From Bacilli bacterium (GTDB lineage: Bacteria; Bacillota_I; Bacilli_A; ML615J-28; CAG-698), in contig JAQUYR010000052.1 in assembly GCA_028691715.1 (NCBI GenBank), positions 1 to 8,100 on the forward strand: a DNA stretch of 8,100 nt. The letters are read 5' to 3'. The notes below the pieces were generated by a model. The model worked only from the letters and a program-made list of their open reading frames with translations, did not search any database and was not told the origin of the DNA. A program made the translations under genes and the position numbers. Position 1 is the stretch's first letter; every line of letters starts with the position of its first letter. Shown here one piece after another: positions 5,533 to 8,100 of this stretch.

Positions 5533-7245
5533 CTAAATAACAAATACATAATCTGTCATATCATAGACATCATCATCTTGAACATTATCAGTATGTTCTT
5601 TAACATACCAAAGAACATAAGATAATCCTGAAAACCTATCTTTCCCAAATTTTGCAACTACCTGCTTAACCGTTAAAGAATTATAAGCATCAGTCGTTAC
5701 CAATTTTAAATTAGATATTTCCTGAATTAATAATTCGGTATGAATATAAGGAAGTTGCTCTAATGGGCTTAAATCAATAATGCTCTCTTCCATAATAGTA
5801 TTGTCTAATGTTTTTAATAATTTTAATTGCCCTGAATTTATAACTCCCATAAAATGAGTTATTATTTGTGTCTGCTTACCTTGAGCGACAAATCTAAATA
5901 ATAATCTAGAAGAATCTTTTTCTTCTGGTTTATCATCCGTATTAAGAGAAGCCCAACTTTTATATGTGATACCTTCTTTTTCTTGAGTCTTCATAAGTTC
6001 ATCCGCTAGTCCAACTCCCAAGCCATTAGTATCAAGGATACAAGCATTAATTTTAAATTTATCTGCTATATATTTTATTCTAACGGCTTGATTTGTAAAT
6101 AATTCATCCCCAAAAATAGTCTCAATATATGGTAACTCTATAGAAGATATTCTATTATTTTGTTTTCTTTTTACTTTAATAATAATAATACTAGTTTGGC
6201 AACCCCTAGATCCTTTAGTTGAAGAACTTGAGACAGAACGTCTCGCAACGTCAACTCCCATATAATATTCTCCATTCTCATCACACTCATATTCAGCATG
6301 TTCTAATATTCTTAAATCTAATAACTTAGCCATATCTACTAAAGCATCTTGAGATACTCCAACAAATTTCCCACCGTAATTCATTAAAAATGAAATAGGG
6401 TTATTATCAAATTTCTCTCTTTGAATTTCTCTCTTACCCTTGCCTCTACCATACCAAGCATTTAAATGCCAATCTGCTCCAATTACAAAATCTCCTTGCA
6501 ATTCAAACATATTGTGGAACCTATCTAGAATTCTTTTATATTCTGGACTTGCTTTGTAATAAGGAGTAGTAAAAAAATCAATCCTACGATGAGGCTCAAT
6601 AGGGTTAGGATCAGGTATATAATTACACATATGTCTAGGATCATCTGGAATAGGACGCAAAGAATCTTCAAACGTATATTTATCTATTAAAGCCGACTCT
6701 TCTATACTTAAGGCATGTTTTCTTTGTCCTTTACTAGATGATAAATTCGCTAGGATACCAATATTAGAATCATTTTTCAATACAACTTGGCACTTATCTT
6801 TATTATAAGATGTTGCCTTTTCGTTTATTTCTTTTTTTAATGAAGGAAAGAAATCTAAAATATCTTTCATTTTACTTATTAATATTTTTTGAGCATTAGT
6901 AAGTGTTTGTGCAGAAATTGCTAACTCAGATTTTGGATATACTATTCCCATCATCAAATTTGTTAAAACTTCCAACATTGTTTTACCGTAACTTCTAGAA
7001 TAAACTCCTGTCATAGAATAAAATCTAGCCAATATTCTCATAAATAATCTTTGATCATGATGTAATCTTCTTCCACCTTTTTCATCTACCATTACATCCG
7101 CTAATCTATCTGGATACCATCTATAAAAAGCCAAAGCAAAAGTGTTCTTATCAATATTTTTTTCCTTATCTTTTTTATCCATTTCTTCCTGAGTCAAAAC
7201 ATTCATACAAGATGGAATAAAAATTCCGTCAATTATATTAGCCAT
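5533..7245 (-). CDS. terL: Terminase large subunit (packaging ATPase and nuclease)
   Basis: The product has 570 residues. It is the motor that cuts concatemeric phage DNA and drives it through the portal. ATPase half: RRLHHDQRLFMR (59-70), an adenine-binding Q-type motif; Walker A SRSYGKTM (83-90) with Lys88; Walker B HALSIEESALID (177-188) with Glu182 and Glu183, the latter the likely catalytic Glu; and coupling motif FFTTPYY (224-230). Nuclease half, RNase H-like: Asp332 in YYMGVDVAR (327-335), Asp405 in ACILDTNGLGVGLADEL (401-417), and a third acid likely Asp536 in GKDRFSGLSYVLWY (534-547). A Ser-rich stretch (337-345) after the first nuclease Asp is probably a loop. All core motifs are present, so it should be active. 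It begins 8 bases inside the end of the small subunit gene, with AGAGGAT upstream of ATG 7245, so the two are probably translationally coupled. Confidence 0.93.
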   Translation of the reverse strand: MANIIDGIFIPSCMNVLTQEEMDKKDKEKNIDKNTFALAFYRWYPDRLADVMVDEKGGRRLHHDQRLFMRILARFYSMTGVYSRSYGKTMLEVLTNLMMGIVYPKSELAISAQTLTNAQKILISKMKDILDFFPSLKKEINEKATSYNKDKCQVVLKNDSNIGILANLSSSKGQRKHALSIEESALIDKYTFEDSLRPIPDDPRHMCNYIPDPNPIEPHRRIDFFTTPYYKASPEYKRILDRFHNMFELQGDFVIGADWHLNAWYGRGKGKREIQREKFDNNPISFLMNYGGKFVGVSQDALVDMAKLLDLRILEHAEYECDENGEYYMGVDVARRSVSSSSTKGSRGCQTSIIIIKVKRKQNNRISSIELPYIETIFGDELFTNQAVRIKYIADKFKINACILDTNGLGVGLADELMKTQEKEGITYKSWASLNTDDKPEEKDSSRLLFRFVAQGKQTQIITHFMGVINSGQLKLLKTLDNTIMEESIIDLSPLEQLPYIHTELLIQEISNLKLVTTDAYNSLTVKQVVAKFGKDRFSGLSYVLWYVKEHTDNVQDDDVYDMTDYVFVI

Positions 7246-8100
7246 CTACATCATCCTCTAAAAGTGGCTCAATAAACTTCATTATTTTTTTTCTATTCTC
7301 ATTTGTTGGATCATCCTCAAACATTTTATAAGGATCTCCCTTTTCATTAATATAGGCTTTTTTTGCTTCATCGTAAAACTTATAAATATCTTTGTATGAA
7401 ACCTCGGGTTTATCTTCAAGCCTTCTCCAGAAATTAATTAAACACCAAATTTCAAAATCAACAGAATCAATAGGATTGTATCTCACCACTTCCATGGCTT
7501 TTATTAAAGAATAAACATCTGTCGTCTCTTCAATATGTTTAGCCCACATAGAAAAAGTATCTATAGTTTCCCCTAAATCTTTATCGTTTAATTGAGAAAC
7601 ATTGATTTTAGCATTTGTTGCTGCTTTATCAGCAGCCTTAATCCAATTTTGTGCTTCCTCAGTTTCATTTTTTGCAAAACAAAGGTCTGCTTTTACTCTT
7701 GGAATAATATAATTTTTTAAACCTTCAACATGGAAAGAAGTTTTCAAAGGGTAACTAGCAACCAATAAATTCCATTTATTTGCCATTGCTCTATATTCTG
7801 TTTCTGTAAATCCTTCTCCCCAAAATTTTTTAAGTTCGGCAAGTTCTTCCTTTTCTTTTGCTATCTGTTCCTTGCTTTTTGCATCGGGAACAATATATCC
7901 AAGAGGAGAACTTTGTTTCTTTTTTTCTTCTTCTATAATTTCGGAACTATTTATGTCCACATTTTTAATTTGATCCTCAGAAAAAGGAACTCCTTTATAT
8001 TTTGGTAAACTTCCAACTATCCTCATATAATTCCCAAATGGATTATCAGGACTATTTTTTAAAACGCCAATCCAAACATCTGGGAAAAAAGCAACGTTTA
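7238..8100 (-). CDS. terS: Terminase small subunit (5' end outside window)
   Basis: From ATG 8026 the product has 262 residues, but the frame stays open for 24 more codons to the right edge (for example FFPDVWIGVLKNSP, then NPFGNY) with no ATG, GTG or TTG. The bases before ATG 8026 hold only a weak GGGA, so the true start probably lies beyond the window. Numbering from that Met: Lys/Glu-rich linker 30-66, then KKFWGEGFTETEYRAMANKW (66-85), a pattern I recall from small terminases of Firmicutes phages, followed by helices with SFHVEGLKNYI (97-107), ETEEAQNWIKAADKAATNAK (121-140), NVSQLNDKDLGETIDTFSMW (142-161) and a C-terminal domain with FEIWCLINFWRR (191-202). The role would be binding the packaging site and regulating the large subunit, whose gene it overlaps by 8 bases. 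No zinc finger is visible in the part present. Identification rests on motif pattern and position. Confidence 0.75.
   Translation of the reverse strand, partial: NVAFFPDVWIGVLKNSPDNPFGNYMRIVGSLPKYKGVPFSEDQIKNVDINSSEIIEEEKKKQSSPLGYIVPDAKSKEQIAKEKEELAELKKFWGEGFTETEYRAMANKWNLLVASYPLKTSFHVEGLKNYIIPRVKADLCFAKNETEEAQNWIKAADKAATNAKINVSQLNDKDLGETIDTFSMWAKHIEETTDVYSLIKAMEVVRYNPIDSVDFEIWCLINFWRRLEDKPEVSYKDIYKFYDEAKKAYINEKGDPYKMFEDDPTNENRKKIMKFIEPLLEDDVDG

Noticed and set aside
1..8100. CRISPR arrays, tRNA genes, insertion sequences, attachment sites or a defence system
   Set aside because: No direct-repeat array, cloverleaf, transposase or inverted-repeat ends were seen. Every base except short gaps is accounted for by the packaging and head genes.

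Overview
The window is a densely packed, single-direction (minus-strand) head and DNA-packaging module of a tailed double-stranded DNA phage (Caudoviricetes, HK97-fold capsid), either free or integrated. The DNA is very A+T-rich, and the ribosome-binding sites are purine-rich and often perfect (AGGAGG-type). Tryptophan is read from TGG, and TAA, TAG and TGA are all used as ordinary stops (TGA ends the portal gene). This fits a low-GC Bacillota host using the standard bacterial code. No integrase, repressor, tRNA, tail or lysis gene lies inside the window, so lifestyle cannot be judged.

Transcription runs from high to low coordinates: small terminase subunit (7238 to the right edge, 5' end cut off), large terminase (5533-7245), portal (3935-5518), a four-helix ferritin-like protein of unknown role (3355-3915), a 69-residue protein (3146-3355), a fused maturation protease/scaffold (1213-3153), an Ala-rich putative capsid decoration protein (665-1195) and the N-terminal 210 codons of the major capsid protein (1-630, cut by the left edge). 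The largest gap between genes is 34 bases. Three junctions overlap (8, 1 and 8 bases), so there is no room for internal terminators and the block reads as one operon.

The parts form one assembly line. Portal, protease/scaffold and major capsid protein build the procapsid. The protease domain probably digests the scaffold part of its own polypeptide. The terminase pair then drives DNA through the portal, and the decoration protein is expected to bind the expanded shell. The least ordinary gene is the one at 3355-3915: its helix C/D segment matches bacterial ferritin without gaps as far as I can align it from memory, yet the iron-ligand positions carry Ile and Leu. Its place inside an HK97-type capsid operon makes it the best candidate for follow-up. 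The protease/scaffold is also notable for two extra domains between the protease and the acidic linker.

Two starts differ from the longest or simplest reading: the protease starts at ATG 3153, not at the GTG inside its own Shine-Dalgarno sequence, and the small terminase frame stays open to the window edge.
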